Below are positions 28,312 to 37,587 of a stretch of 64,000 nt of DNA, one piece after another; positions within the stretch are counted from its first letter, which is position 1, and each line of letters starts with the position of its first letter. Both the position numbers and the translations under genes were made by a program. The notes beneath the pieces are model-generated. The model saw nothing but the letters and a program-made list of their open reading frames with translations, did no database searches and was not told the DNA's origin. This DNA is from Pseudomonas frederiksbergensis (GTDB lineage: Bacteria; Pseudomonadota; Gammaproteobacteria; Pseudomonadales; Pseudomonadaceae): contig NZ_CP017886.1 of NCBI RefSeq assembly GCF_001874645.1, positions 372,001-436,000 of the forward strand. The letters are read 5' to 3'.

Positions 28312-29189
28312 CAGGCCCTCCGGGTTAGTACGTCAGCCGCAAGGCCCGACAGGCGTTTACTGGCGCTATCCATGGTGGTGATGGCCTGCCCCAGGTATTG
28401 ATGGGAAGCTGAGAAACGGTCGACGATATTCCCCAGGTCAACCGGATTCAGACTGGAGCGTGCACCCATCACGCTGCCCAGGACGTCCTCACCGAGTCGG
28501 GACAGATCGGCGCCGTCGTTGAGCAACCCTGCAGCTGACGTCAACCCTTGCAATGGTTCGATAGCCCGCGCCGTCACCCCCAGCAACTGGGGAACTTGTC
28601 CGAGGATCGTCGAGGCGTTGCCACTTTTGACTGTCTCGTACAGGTTTTTCCCAGCACTCAAGACGTTGCTGGCTGATTTTGCGTGACCGATCACCAACTG
28701 AGTGGTGCTGGGCGATGGGGTCAGCCGCGAGATGAGTCCAGGTGAACCAAGACCATTCGCTGTACCACTCAACGCCGGATTGAGCAGACCAGGTCGAATG
28801 ACCTTGCGGGTAAAGGCCCCGGTGTACTCGCGCAGGCTGACTTGCACGGTCGATGCGACGACTTGGCCGACAGCAGTAGCGCGGCGAATGGCGTTGCTGA
28901 TGTGAGTGATGACATAAGGGCCCAGGTATTCACCGCTGCCCATGACAAAGGCCAAGGGTTCGTGTTGGCTTTTGGCCTGGCGCAGTGAGCGCAAGCGTGC
29001 CGCTGGATCACCTAACAGCGGGTGCAGTTCAATGGTCAGGTTGATCTCGTCCAGTCCTTCGCCAATCCACTCCAGTAACGGCTTGCCCTGGATACGTGCA
29101 TGTTCGGCCCAGTCCGCGGAACCGGTTTGCTCCATGCCGCTAATGCCACCGGCCACGGTGAATTCGATAGTGCCCAGGATGGCAAACAT
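28311..29189 (-). CDS. Phage tail protein U
   Basis: 292 aa. The N-terminal 135 residues match gpU-like tail proteins (LGTIEFTVAGGISGMEQTGSADWAEHARIQGKPLLEW, then GEGLDEINLTIELHPLLGDPAARLRSLRQA). The longer C-terminus is helical and serine/glycine-rich, as in Mu-like phages. One-base overlaps on both sides indicate coupling. Confidence 0.85.
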   Translation of the reverse strand: MFAILGTIEFTVAGGISGMEQTGSADWAEHARIQGKPLLEWIGEGLDEINLTIELHPLLGDPAARLRSLRQAKSQHEPLAFVMGSGEYLGPYVITHISNAIRRATAVGQVVASTVQVSLREYTGAFTRKVIRPGLLNPALSGTANGLGSPGLISRLTPSPSTTQLVIGHAKSASNVLSAGKNLYETVKSGNASTILGQVPQLLGVTARAIEPLQGLTSAAGLLNDGADLSRLGEDVLGSVMGARSSLNPVDLGNIVDRFSASHQYLGQAITTMDSASKRLSGLAADVLTRRA

Positions 29190-31897
29190 CAGGTGCGGCC
29201 TCCACCCGTTGAGCCGTAACTGCGGCGCTGTCGCTCGTGTTCAAAGCGCTCCATCATCCGCAAGAACTCGACATAGCTCGCCTGCAACCCCTGATTGACT
29301 TGCTCCATCACACCAGGACCACCTGGCACATTGATTTGAGGCGAGAAGCTCACTTCGATTTTTCCGCCCATACCGCCACCCCCCATCATGCTGGCCATCG
29401 AGACATCGGCGGGGTTCGGTGGGGCCATGTTGACCCTGGATTGGGACGCCATGTCCAGGGCCGCTTTGCGTACCAAGTCGGACTGACCGGTGATCCCCAA
29501 GGCTGCGCCTTCACTGACATTGGCACCGTAGCCCATGAAAACCCGGCTGGGGGAATGGATCTGCAGATCCCCGGTAAACCAGCTTTTGATGGACGAGCCC
29601 AGTTCTAACACCGCATCCGTGGCGGCAGAGGCTTTGTTCTTGATGCCGTTGACCAGGCCATCAATGATCATGCTGCCGAACTCGGTGAACTTGCCGGGCA
29701 GTTCAACACCGAAGTAACTCATCACCCCGGCAAAGGCTTTGTAGAACAGGCCCAGGGGCGAGAAGTTGACGATCAACGCGGCAACACCGGCCAGACCGCC
29801 GTCAAACGCTTTCGGTATCTCGCCGATACCTTCCAGAAGCCACCGCACAGGGGCCAGTAAGCCGGACAGCACGGCGCCGACAGCCCGACCGAACTCGATT
29901 CCTGACCAGGTGGCCTTGCCCAGTTCATCGCCCGTCACCTGAACTGGACTGAACAATTCACGGAACCAGGTGATCACCGGTTTGATGAATGTTCCCAGTT
30001 TGGCCAGCAATGGCGCCACCGGAGCAAAGGCTGCTGAGAACGCATCTCCTATCGGTTTGAGTCCATCCTTTAAACCAGTAAAAAAGCCAATCATCCAGGC
30101 CTTGAGTGGTTCCCAGTTTCTGTAGATGGCTAAACCCGCAGCAGCGACTATTGCAATTCCTACGGCAACCGCACCAATGATTAGCCCAATAGGATTCGCA
30201 ACCAACACCGCATTAAAAAAAGCCATGGCTCCCGATAAGCCGGGAAGCACTGCCGTGAGTCCTATGACACCCGAAATAAAGGGCGCGAGTCGAGTGGAGA
30301 TCAGAGCACTGTTAAGCAAGGTGGTCTTGCCCGACAGCACTGCCATGGTGGTGCCCACACCGTTGAGCGCTGATGCCCCAAGATTGGCGCCGTACTTCAA
30401 GGCGATGAAACCCAGCTTGAGGGCAACGACCCCGGCGACGGTCTTGATTACGCCGCTGACCAGCCCCGCGTTTTCTTCTGTCCAGGCCGAAAATGAGCGA
30501 ATCAGCGGAATGGTCGCGTTGGTGATGTCGAGCAACGCCGGAAGCAGGATACCGCCCAGCCCAATGCCGACATCCGTAAGACCCACCGACAGCGCCTTCA
30601 ACTGCTCCTTGGGGCTGCCCATGCGCATCGCCCAATCCTGATCCAGACCTCCCAGATCAGCGGCCTCGATCCCGCCTTTTTGGATGCTGGCTTGTTCGGC
30701 CTGGTTGGCCAAGGCCGGACGCACAAAGGACAGTACTTGCTGGTCGCGAAACAACTCGCCCAGTTTGTAGGCTTCATTCAAACGATCCAGCGCGATCTGC
30801 CGCTCCTGGTCATCTTTCATGGCCATGACGCGCTGGAAGCCAGCGGCGGCAGCCGGACCTTTAGTGCTGGTGTACTTGGTGATGGTTGCCATCATGGCCT
30901 GCATCGGTGTCAGGCCTTTACTGATCATGCCCCTCATCGTGTCTTGCAGGTCGATACCGGCATCCGCAAACGCTTTTAACGTGTCGGGTGCGGTGATCTT
31001 CGACAGGAAGTTTTTGAAGTTGTTGGCCGCCTCATCGTTGCTGCCCGCGCCTTTACGGGCGATCTGTAGTGAGGCGCCAATCTCGGCCACGGCGCGTTCG
31101 CCGGTAATACCCAGGGCGGCGAATTGAGGTGTTAATTGCGGCAACCACTTGGCCATGTCCGCCAGTTCAAACTGACCCCGTTTACCGGCATAGGCCAGGA
31201 TGTTCATAGAGCGTTCAAGGCCCGCCGCACCAATGCCCAGGTTGTCATTCAGCGCGATGGCCACCGAGCCGAGATGTTCCATGCTGGCCCGCGTGGCCGT
31301 TGCGGCTTTGGCCATCACCGGGGCATAGGCCGCGAGTTCCTTCGCGCTGGAGATGCCACCGGCAATCAATACCCCGGTGCCGTTAGCCACTTCGGTTTGT
31401 GTCTGATTCCAGCGCAACGCTGATTCGCGCATCACATTGCTGAGGCGTTGTTCTTCTTCCGCGTCAAAACCACCGGTAATGGAGATGTCACGCGTCTGGT
31501 CCTGAAAGTCGATGGCTTGACGAAACGACTGCACAACGGGGGCTCCGACCACCGCCGCTGTGCCCAGTGTTTCGAGTGCCTGCCCGCGCAGTTCGCCCCG
31601 TTCGTTTTTCAATTGTGCGCCACGGGCCAGGCTGGTGTTGAGACGCTCCTGCTTGACCTTGAGCTGATCAATGGCGCGACCGACCTGGTCGTACTGGCGA
31701 CGTAGGCGTTCCACCCCAGTACCGCCCCGCGCCAGGGACGCCGCCAGTTCGGTGCCGATGAGTTTTTGCTTGGCTGTGAGTCCATCGGTCGCTCGACCGA
31801 GTTGCTGAACGGTTGATTTGGCAGAGCCGAAGGCCGCACTCAAGGTGCCGGAAACGGCGGCGCCGATCTTTAACCCGACGAGAACTTCATTGGCCAT
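29189..31897 (-). CDS. Tail tape measure protein
   Basis: 902 aa, which sets the tail length during assembly. N-terminal coiled coil (LGRATDGLTAKQKLIGTELAASLARG, then YDQVGRAIDQLKVKQERLN), the TP901-type core with conserved GISSAKELAAYAPVMAKAATAT, and several hydrophobic helices around residues 470-620 (for example GLIIGAVAVGIAIVAAAGLAIY). The C-terminus ends in a basic, arginine-rich tail. Confidence 0.93.
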   Translation of the reverse strand: MANEVLVGLKIGAAVSGTLSAAFGSAKSTVQQLGRATDGLTAKQKLIGTELAASLARGGTGVERLRRQYDQVGRAIDQLKVKQERLNTSLARGAQLKNERGELRGQALETLGTAAVVGAPVVQSFRQAIDFQDQTRDISITGGFDAEEEQRLSNVMRESALRWNQTQTEVANGTGVLIAGGISSAKELAAYAPVMAKAATATRASMEHLGSVAIALNDNLGIGAAGLERSMNILAYAGKRGQFELADMAKWLPQLTPQFAALGITGERAVAEIGASLQIARKGAGSNDEAANNFKNFLSKITAPDTLKAFADAGIDLQDTMRGMISKGLTPMQAMMATITKYTSTKGPAAAAGFQRVMAMKDDQERQIALDRLNEAYKLGELFRDQQVLSFVRPALANQAEQASIQKGGIEAADLGGLDQDWAMRMGSPKEQLKALSVGLTDVGIGLGGILLPALLDITNATIPLIRSFSAWTEENAGLVSGVIKTVAGVVALKLGFIALKYGANLGASALNGVGTTMAVLSGKTTLLNSALISTRLAPFISGVIGLTAVLPGLSGAMAFFNAVLVANPIGLIIGAVAVGIAIVAAAGLAIYRNWEPLKAWMIGFFTGLKDGLKPIGDAFSAAFAPVAPLLAKLGTFIKPVITWFRELFSPVQVTGDELGKATWSGIEFGRAVGAVLSGLLAPVRWLLEGIGEIPKAFDGGLAGVAALIVNFSPLGLFYKAFAGVMSYFGVELPGKFTEFGSMIIDGLVNGIKNKASAATDAVLELGSSIKSWFTGDLQIHSPSRVFMGYGANVSEGAALGITGQSDLVRKAALDMASQSRVNMAPPNPADVSMASMMGGGGMGGKIEVSFSPQINVPGGPGVMEQVNQGLQASYVEFLRMMERFEHERQRRSYGSTGGGRT

Positions 31898-31979
31898 GGC
31901 GTGCCCAGCTATTTATAGGATGGAAGGTGTGTCGCCCTGATGCGGGCGACACAACATTGCGCGGGGAATGTGGCGAAGG

Positions 31980-32180
31980 TTACTGCTTGTTTAGCTGCTC
32001 GATCCGACGATTGATCTCGCGCTCACACGACTCGACCCAGCGCCAGTAGTCCACCATGTCAAGCTGGGCTATTTCCGAGGGCTGCAACTTCAGCACCAGC
32101 AGCAGCGCTTCGTCCCAGGACTGCAGCAAGGTCTCCTCCAGAGGACATTTCCCGCAACACCTCAGTGGCTGACTTCGAGT
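31980..32180 (-). CDS. Tail assembly chaperone, frameshift extension
   Basis: This frame overlaps the end of the upstream chaperone gene and encodes EETLLQSWDEALLLVLKLQPSEIAQLDMVDYWRWVESCEREINRRIEQLNKQ in segments typical of the second tail-chaperone product (Mu gp42, P2 E'). It has no ribosome-binding site of its own. It is probably made by a -2 or +1 ribosomal frameshift within TCTGGAGGAGACC (32125-32137, minus strand), where GGA GGA in frame one is GAG GAG in frame two. Confidence 0.65.
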   Translation of the reverse strand, partial: TRSQPLRCCGKCPLEETLLQSWDEALLLVLKLQPSEIAQLDMVDYWRWVESCEREINRRIEQLNKQ

Positions 32181-32388
32181 CAGCAATGTCGAACTCGCCC
32201 AGGTCTTCCAGGGTGATGCCAAACATCTTGGCAATCAGCATGTCTTCCATCACACCTTCATCCTTGGTGGCCGATTGAGCAGAGCTGATGTCCTTGCGTT
32301 TCAGGCGCTTGATCGACACCGAATTCAGCTGCACGCCTGCGGCGGTTTTGAAGGGGAACTTGAGGGTGAGGGTCAGTTTGTCGGCCAT
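32059..32388 (-). CDS. Phage tail assembly chaperone (gpE/gp41-like)
   Basis: 109 aa (ADKLTLTLKFPFKTAAGVQLNSVSIKRLKRKDI), matching the gpE/gp41/gp14 tail assembly chaperone family that binds tape measure protein during tail polymerisation. It is the first gene after a copy of the late-promoter motif (32466-32485). Its last 24 codons overlap the alternative frame of the frameshift product. Confidence 0.88.
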   Translation of the reverse strand: MADKLTLTLKFPFKTAAGVQLNSVSIKRLKRKDISSAQSATKDEGVMEDMLIAKMFGITLEDLGEFDIADSKSATEVLREMSSGGDLAAVLGRSAAAGAEVAALGNSPA

Positions 32389-32465
32389 CTTTATTGCTCC
32401 AGGTTGATCGATCTGATCGGTTGCTATTCAAGAGCCCTGAGCATCGCACCTGGCCGTGGTGCAGA

Positions 32466-32485
32466 CTTTTAATCGGATTTAAAGA
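32466..32485 (-). promoter_or_regulatory. Late-promoter motif copy 2 (before tail chaperone block)
   Basis: CTTTTAATCGGATTTAAAGA on the plus strand, 77 bp upstream of the tail chaperone start and directly abutting the terminator of the preceding unit. Confidence 0.85.
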
Positions 32486-32488
32486 AAC

Positions 32489-32510
32489 GCCCCCGCACGA
32501 TGGCGGGGGC
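32489..32510 (-). terminator. Terminator upstream of late-promoter copy 2
   Basis: GCCCCCGC and GCGGGGGC arms with a 6-nt loop. On the minus strand it is followed by GTTTCTTT, whose T residues run into the promoter motif. It ends the head/tail-tube transcript before the next unit begins. Confidence 0.75.
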
Positions 32511-32564
32511 TTTGGGTTTGCCGTCCTGGCGACTCCAGTCCGTTGGAGCTGATCCGATAACTCG

Positions 32565-32801
32565 TCAATGACGATGGTTGCAGCCGTGACACCGGCAACT
32601 GGGTGCCATCTGGTAACGACCCGAAGACAATCGGGCTAATGCCTCGGTCAGCGCTGCAAGCGGCAGGTCCTGTAAAGATCGACTCCAGTACGCCTTGGCG
32701 CGGACATAATCCATATCGCGACGAATCTGCATGTCGAAAATTTTGACCAGCTCCTCCGAACCTTTCCACACCTCCTGCTGTTCCACCAGGGGTCGTTCCA
32801 T
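32565..32801 (-). CDS. Hypothetical protein with C-terminal CxCHxC motif, 78 aa
   Basis: The start at 32801 (MERPLVEQQEVWKGSEELVK) has a perfect GGAGG 5 nt upstream. The helical product ends SCRCHGCNHRH, a cluster of three Cys and three His that could bind a metal. It is the last gene before the terminator at 32489-32510. Function unknown. Confidence 0.6.
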   Translation of the reverse strand: MERPLVEQQEVWKGSEELVKIFDMQIRRDMDYVRAKAYWSRSLQDLPLAALTEALARLSSGRYQMAPSCRCHGCNHRH

Positions 32802-32831
32802 AAACACCTCCAATACCGGGATCTGAATAAC

Positions 32832-33356
32832 CTACGCCTGACCGATGTTCTGCCGGTACTTGGCCAACTGGTCCTGACCACCGACCTTGAAGATGTTGGC
32901 CAGGTAGTCGAGCAGTACCACCTCTTCACCATTGAGGATCTGGCGAACGTAGGTTGCGGAAAACGGCGTTTCAAACTTGCTCGGATCACGAGGCTTGAAA
33001 CTGCCCAGGGCGTATTCCTTGAACATGACGGTCATCAGCGTGACCAACGGGATCTCGTCCACCAGGCCTGCACTGTTAAAGACCTGGACGTTGGAGCGGC
33101 ATTGAAGCTGTACGGTTTTGAACGGCGTGGCCATCTTCTTGGCCGAGTCGATGTAGAGGCTGTTCCAGGTGATCTTGCCTTCGAGCTTGTCGATGCCGTC
33201 CGGCAGCTCGATCAACCCGACCATGCCCAGTCCCTGGAAGTCGCTCATCACGGTCTTGATCGAACCAAGGTCGATCTCTTCGCAGCGACCGAAGAAGCTG
33301 GCACCGCCCAGGTAGACCGCTGCGTTGGTGATGCGGTGTGCGCTAAAGCCTGCCAT
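32832..33356 (-). CDS. Major tail tube protein
   Basis: 174-aa tube subunit of a contractile tail (RITNAAVYLGGASFFGRCEEIDLGSIKTVMSDFQGLGMVG, then KFETPFSATYVRQILNGEEVV). It forms the inner tube inside the sheath. Its ATG follows the sheath TAA immediately. Confidence 0.93.
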   Translation of the reverse strand: MAGFSAHRITNAAVYLGGASFFGRCEEIDLGSIKTVMSDFQGLGMVGLIELPDGIDKLEGKITWNSLYIDSAKKMATPFKTVQLQCRSNVQVFNSAGLVDEIPLVTLMTVMFKEYALGSFKPRDPSKFETPFSATYVRQILNGEEVVLLDYLANIFKVGGQDQLAKYRQNIGQA

Positions 33357-34781
33357 TTATGCGGCTCCCAAGTTGACCAGGTATTCCCCGGTGATTTCGG
33401 TCTCGAAGGTGCCGCGTTCGAACGGCAGCGGCACGGTCAGTTTGTAGTTGAACAGCACGTGTCCCTGCTCCAGTTCGGTTTGAGGGTTGCGGGCCGGGTC
33501 ATACCAGCACTCGCCACCCAATAGCGCCTGGTCACCAATCAATTTGCGCAAGAACTGGTTGACGCTTTCGCTGATGCTGTCGATCAGTGACGTGGTGACC
33601 GGCTGATCGGTGAACTGCAGGGAGCTGTAGCGGATCGACTCATCGACAATGTCTTTGGTGCGCCGTACGTTTTCGAAGTTGCGCATGTGGGTCACGGTGG
33701 GCCAGGCCGCTGTACGGTTGCCCCATAGGCGCAAGCCGGTACCAAACGAGTTGAACACGGTGGTGATGCCGTTCTCGTTGAGCAGGTTGACCTCGCTGTT
33801 AGGGTCGTCGATCCGAGCCGTCAACGGACGCTCCAGGCCGATCACACCCAAGAGTTCCTGGTTCGAGCTGCTCCACCAGTAGCCCTTGTCGTTATCCACC
33901 TTGGCCCGCAGACCGGCAGCGCGGATCGACAGAGGTTGCAGGCGCTCGCCATTGGTTGCAGCGTCATACACTTTGACGTGGGGATAGCACAGGCGCACCC
34001 GGTCGCTGCTGGTGTTGAAGTTGAGGGTGCCCGCTGGCCCACGACCGGCGATGACCTGCTGCACGGTGCTGCCAATCGGTGCGTCGATGTAGGCCACCGC
34101 GCCCACTTGAATCGCCGAGGCGATCAGTTCGACGCTCACGGAATTCAGCGTGCTGAAGCCTGGCGCAATGAAGATCTTCGGGAAAAAGCCCAGCAGGTTG
34201 TAACTGTCCTGGAAGGCCTTCAGACCGGTACGCAGACCCGCCGCATTCACGGTACCAATGATGTCGGCAGGCGTGACCTTGCTCGGATCGGCGTAGGCGT
34301 AGTCGGCTTTAACCGCCCCCGTCACGGGAATGGCACCGGCAGTCAGCCGCTTCACCCGACCGGTAATCAGGTCCACCGTATAGTCGGTGTTCAACACGTA
34401 GGTGGTATCACCGGTTTCGGGCTTGAGCACCAGCGATTGCAGGGCACCATGCTCCAGCTGCAGCAGGTCGTTGTCGCCGAATGCCTTCGCCTCGGCGCTG
34501 ATGCTGGTGCGGTGGATGGCCGGATCGAGCACGTTGATCACCAGCACTGTTCCGGCGCCGAAGTCATAGATGCCATCCAGGGCTTCGGGAATACCGAACC
34601 CTGGCATGTCAGGGCCGAACTGGGCGCCGTCGATCTCATTCAGCGAAAGAGTCAGGCTGTTGACCGGCCCCATCGGTGCAGTTCCGACCAGGGCGATTAC
34701 TGCCGACTTGACCACTCGAATGGCCCGAGGGCCGCGTTCGACTTCAATGGTTTCAATACCGTGCAAGTAGTTAGCGGGCAT
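33357..34781 (-). CDS. Contractile tail sheath protein
   Basis: 474 aa. The start at 34781 (MPANYLHGIETIEVERGPRA) has GGAGC upstream and avoids an unlike N-terminal extension. Family signatures are ALVGTAPMGPVNSL, the mid-protein VGAVAYIDAPIGSTVQQVIAGRG and the C-terminal GLRLWGNRTAAWP with QFLRKLIGDQALLGGECWYD. Contraction of this sheath drives the tube into the host. Confidence 0.95.
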   Translation of the reverse strand: MPANYLHGIETIEVERGPRAIRVVKSAVIALVGTAPMGPVNSLTLSLNEIDGAQFGPDMPGFGIPEALDGIYDFGAGTVLVINVLDPAIHRTSISAEAKAFGDNDLLQLEHGALQSLVLKPETGDTTYVLNTDYTVDLITGRVKRLTAGAIPVTGAVKADYAYADPSKVTPADIIGTVNAAGLRTGLKAFQDSYNLLGFFPKIFIAPGFSTLNSVSVELIASAIQVGAVAYIDAPIGSTVQQVIAGRGPAGTLNFNTSSDRVRLCYPHVKVYDAATNGERLQPLSIRAAGLRAKVDNDKGYWWSSSNQELLGVIGLERPLTARIDDPNSEVNLLNENGITTVFNSFGTGLRLWGNRTAAWPTVTHMRNFENVRRTKDIVDESIRYSSLQFTDQPVTTSLIDSISESVNQFLRKLIGDQALLGGECWYDPARNPQTELEQGHVLFNYKLTVPLPFERGTFETEITGEYLVNLGAA

Positions 34782-35046
34782 TGGGCTTTGCTCCTGTGTG
34801 CTCAGTGACCAGTGGGGAGTCAACCGGAGCGGCGGATTTTGGTTTCGGCGTTGACTTGGGCTCTGTCTCAGCCGGTGCCAGCACCAGGTGTTTGAGTGCC
34901 AACAACACCAAGGTGTATTCATGGTCGGCTGGCAGCTCGACGGGTTTACCGGTCAGCAGCTGGACGTCCAGCAGTTCGGCGGAGCCTTCAACACGCAAGC
35001 ACGCTGCGCTTTGAGGGCCTTGATAGATGTATCGAGTCAGGTTCAC
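34771..35046 (-). CDS. DUF2635-like small phage protein
   Basis: 91 aa (RYIYQGPQSAACLRVEGSAELLDVQLLTGKPVELPAD, then a Pro/Lys-rich tail). Located directly before the sheath, where Mu-like phages carry a DUF2635 gene. It overlaps the sheath by 11 bp and the gp37-like gene by 4 bp. Function unknown, probably tail assembly. Confidence 0.75.
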   Translation of the reverse strand: MNLTRYIYQGPQSAACLRVEGSAELLDVQLLTGKPVELPADHEYTLVLLALKHLVLAPAETEPKSTPKPKSAAPVDSPLVTEHTGAKPNAR

Positions 35047-35546
35047 GGGAATTCCTCAAAGGTGAGAAGACTCAGCGGTGCGCCCTGTTCGGGCACCATG
35101 GATTGCAGCTGAGTGGCGCGAGTGGAAAAGTCCTGGGCGTACTGCCAAACACCGTCCCGGTGACCAATGAACTGCTCGGACACGGGGCGACAGGCCATGT
35201 CGCAATGCGGGGCGTACCAGCCGGTCAAGCAAGTTCGGATACGGTCTAGGTAGCTGACGACACCGTCCTTGCCGTTGAGCTGGCGAAACACCAGGGTCAG
35301 GCGGATCACGATGTTGCGGGCCTGGAACACCGCGTCGGTCCCTTCGGAACCACCAAAGGTCGACCTGCCATAGGCCAACAAGATCGCTCCACACGGGTGG
35401 TTCAAGCGGTACTGCATCGGGCTTTCCGGGAACAGCTCAACGGTCAGCTCGGTGTTGAACTGTTCCTGCAAACGCTCCAGAAGCGCGCCCAGCAGCTTCT
35501 CGGTCGGGGTCTGTTCGTGGGGTTGGTTCACCGGTAGCGTTCCCAC
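35043..35546 (-). CDS. Gp37-like phage protein
   Basis: 167 aa with a GTG start inside the end of the gp36-like gene. FPESPMQYRLNHPCGAILLAYGRSTFG and VFRQLNGKDGVVSYLDRIRTCLTGW are typical of Mu gp37-type proteins, thought to be tail terminators. Context between gp36-like and DUF2635 agrees. Confidence 0.8.
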   Translation of the reverse strand: MGTLPVNQPHEQTPTEKLLGALLERLQEQFNTELTVELFPESPMQYRLNHPCGAILLAYGRSTFGGSEGTDAVFQARNIVIRLTLVFRQLNGKDGVVSYLDRIRTCLTGWYAPHCDMACRPVSEQFIGHRDGVWQYAQDFSTRATQLQSMVPEQGAPLSLLTFEEFP

Positions 35547-35962
35547 AGATTGGGACCAAATTGCTGACGACGGGCACGAACACGGATCTCGCCAGGTTCG
35601 GGCGCCGCTTCACCACCGGGCATCCCCAGGGTGACCACGCCGTCGCGGATGCTCTCCAGGAGCTTGATGGTGTCCTTGCGGTTATCCTTCACCGAGTCCG
35701 GCAATGCGCCCTCGGGACGGCGCTGGTACAACCAGTGCCGCGCCAGGTACACCACAGCATCGCGCAACACGGTCGGCACCGGATTGAGCGGCAGGTCGTA
35801 ACGACCCCGCAGGTAGCCGTCGACCAATTCTTCCGCCTGGCGCACGCCGTCCTCAATCACGACTTCATTCGGCTGCTGGGCCGCTGGGTCATCGTTGGAG
35901 AGCTGGATCAAGGTCCGCAGGGGCATGGCGTTGCCGATATCGGCGCGAGTGCAGTAGCGCAT
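35528..35962 (-). CDS. DUF1320 (Mu gp36-like) head-tail connector protein
   Basis: 144 aa, starting at 35962 (MRYCTRADIGNAMPLRTLIQ) with GAGGT upstream. The helical core (VVIEDGVRQAEELVDGYLRGRYDLPL, then LRDAVVYLARHWLYQRR) matches DUF1320 proteins, which act as head-completion or adaptor subunits. Confidence 0.88.
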   Translation of the reverse strand: MRYCTRADIGNAMPLRTLIQLSNDDPAAQQPNEVVIEDGVRQAEELVDGYLRGRYDLPLNPVPTVLRDAVVYLARHWLYQRRPEGALPDSVKDNRKDTIKLLESIRDGVVTLGMPGGEAAPEPGEIRVRARRQQFGPNLWERYR

Positions 35963-35969
35963 AGCGACC

Positions 35970-36302
35970 TCAGATTCCCCGGACGATACGAATGACATCA
36001 CCGGCAGCTGTCGCTGCATCCAGCGCGATACCGTTGTCCAGTCCGGACGCTAGCGTCACGGCCCGACCTTCAGCGTCAGACTCCACGGGGTCACCTGCGG
36101 CAACGGCTGCACCGCTGGTGACCAGGCAAATCCCTAGGACGTTGATCGGAGCGACGTTGTCCGCTTCGGTGTCGGCCTCAACGACGCCAAAAGCCTTGAG
36201 GCCAGCGGCGCAAAGACCACCGGTAAAGCCCGCGAAGCGGTAGCGCGGCAGGTCAACCACCGCGACCATCGAGACGGTTAAAACAGGTTGTTGTGTCTTC
36301 AC
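35970..36302 (-). CDS. DUF2190-like capsid accessory protein
   Basis: 110-aa beta-rich protein (RYRFAGFTGGLCAAGLKAFGVVEADTEADN, then AVAAGDPVESDAEGRAVTLASGLDNGIALDAATAAGD). This resembles the DUF2190 family found beside major capsid genes and thought to decorate the head. It overlaps the preceding gene by 4 bp. Confidence 0.75.
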   Translation of the reverse strand: MKTQQPVLTVSMVAVVDLPRYRFAGFTGGLCAAGLKAFGVVEADTEADNVAPINVLGICLVTSGAAVAAGDPVESDAEGRAVTLASGLDNGIALDAATAAGDVIRIVRGI

Positions 36303-36643
36303 TGGTTGAACTCCTGAATCGGTTCGATGATGCGACGTTGCAGCAAGGGGCCTGCTTCGGTGTCGCTCAGAGAGATGTCATCGCCCATGTGGTACCACTG
36401 GCCGTCATGCAACACCGACGACACGTCCGTCACGTAGTAGCGCGGCAGCTGTTCGTCCTGGATAACCTCATCCAAAGGCTCAAACGGGGGCGCGGCTAGC
36501 GTTGCATTCGGCACGAGTACTTGCGGTGATTGGGGCGCCGACGCACTGCCGTCCTGCAGCGAGCCCTTAACCAGTTCCTGGTCATCGGTCGACGCAGACG
36601 CAGACGCAGCGTCCTTGTCTTTGGTGTTTTTAGTAGCCGCCAT
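36299..36643 (-). CDS. Hypothetical phage head-region protein, 114 aa
   Basis: Not recognised. The N-terminal 55 residues are low-complexity (Lys/Asp/Ala/Ser-rich), followed by a compact segment (VIQDEQLPRYYVTDVSSVLHDGQWYHMGDDISL). It starts 8 bp after the capsid gene and may be a head decoration or completion protein. Confidence 0.7.
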   Translation of the reverse strand: MAATKNTKDKDAASASASTDDQELVKGSLQDGSASAPQSPQVLVPNATLAAPPFEPLDEVIQDEQLPRYYVTDVSSVLHDGQWYHMGDDISLSDTEAGPLLQRRIIEPIQEFNQ

Positions 36644-36651
36644 GACGCACC

Positions 36652-37575
36652 TCAGCCGTTGGTGTCGGAGATCAGGTAACCGGCATCCGCACCGACCACC
36701 ACCGGCTTATAGATGTCGGTGTTACGCACGAAGCGCACCTTGCCGCCAGCAGTGTCGTAGGTGTCGATCTCGGGCATGCCCTTGCGACGCAGGGTGTAAC
36801 CAAAGCTCGGCTCTTCGTAGTCGGCGTTTGAACCGGCCATTGGCTTGGCCACGTAGGCCAGGGTCATGTTGTCGCCCCAGATGTCGGAGGTGTTGGTCGC
36901 ACCGGCCAGGGCTTCACCGATGAGGATGGTCTCGATGCCGAACAACGCCTTCAGGTGCTCAAGGGTGATCAACTTGCGCTCTTGCGAGCCCAAGGCGGCC
37001 TGAAGCTTGGGGTGGAACTTCAGTGACTGGTACACCGAGGCGCCCATGGTCATGGTGTTGGGGCGAATACCGATTTTGGCCCGCACAGTTTCCTTGCCGG
37101 CTTCGACCACCGCGATAGGGTCACCGCCGCCGTTGCTCCACTGACTGGAGCCGGATAGCGTGACCTTGCTGCCCATAGGAAAAGTGCCAGGACTTTGCGC
37201 CAGCCTGGCGCAGGTGACCTCACGACGCAGGTCGATCACGTTCACCACACGACGTGAAGCACGGGCTTCGGCGTCGAACATGGATTCGTTCTGCTCGCGG
37301 TAATCCACCGGATAGGCGATGTCATGCTCGCGCAGGACCACGTCCAGACCGTCCAGGTCGTCCGGGGTCATGAGGTTCGACTGGGCGCGAATGGCGCGCT
37401 CGGTGTCGTAAACCTCAAACGCTTCCTTGCCGAACAACGGGATCACCCCAGCCTCTTTGTCCATCAGCGCGATGGGGAACAGCGCCTCACCAATGAACTG
37501 GGCATTACGATAGCCTCGCGCCAGGTTGGTGAGGACGGGATCGACGACCCGCAGTATCTTCAAACGATCAGCCAT
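36652..37575 (-). CDS. Major capsid protein
   Basis: 307 aa. The pattern RVVDPVLTNLARGYRNAQFIGEALFP, then YDTERAIRAQSNL and DDLDGLDVVLREHDIAYPVDYRE is typical of HK97-fold coat proteins in B3-like transposable phages. It follows the protease gene, as expected. Confidence 0.9.
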   Translation of the reverse strand: MADRLKILRVVDPVLTNLARGYRNAQFIGEALFPIALMDKEAGVIPLFGKEAFEVYDTERAIRAQSNLMTPDDLDGLDVVLREHDIAYPVDYREQNESMFDAEARASRRVVNVIDLRREVTCARLAQSPGTFPMGSKVTLSGSSQWSNGGGDPIAVVEAGKETVRAKIGIRPNTMTMGASVYQSLKFHPKLQAALGSQERKLITLEHLKALFGIETILIGEALAGATNTSDIWGDNMTLAYVAKPMAGSNADYEEPSFGYTLRRKGMPEIDTYDTAGGKVRFVRNTDIYKPVVVGADAGYLISDTNG

Positions 37576-37587
37576 GATGACTCCTGG

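Noticed and set aside
33936..34808. 290-codon plus-strand frame opposite the tail sheath gene
   Set aside because: Antisense shadow of a well-matched sheath gene with no ribosome binding site.
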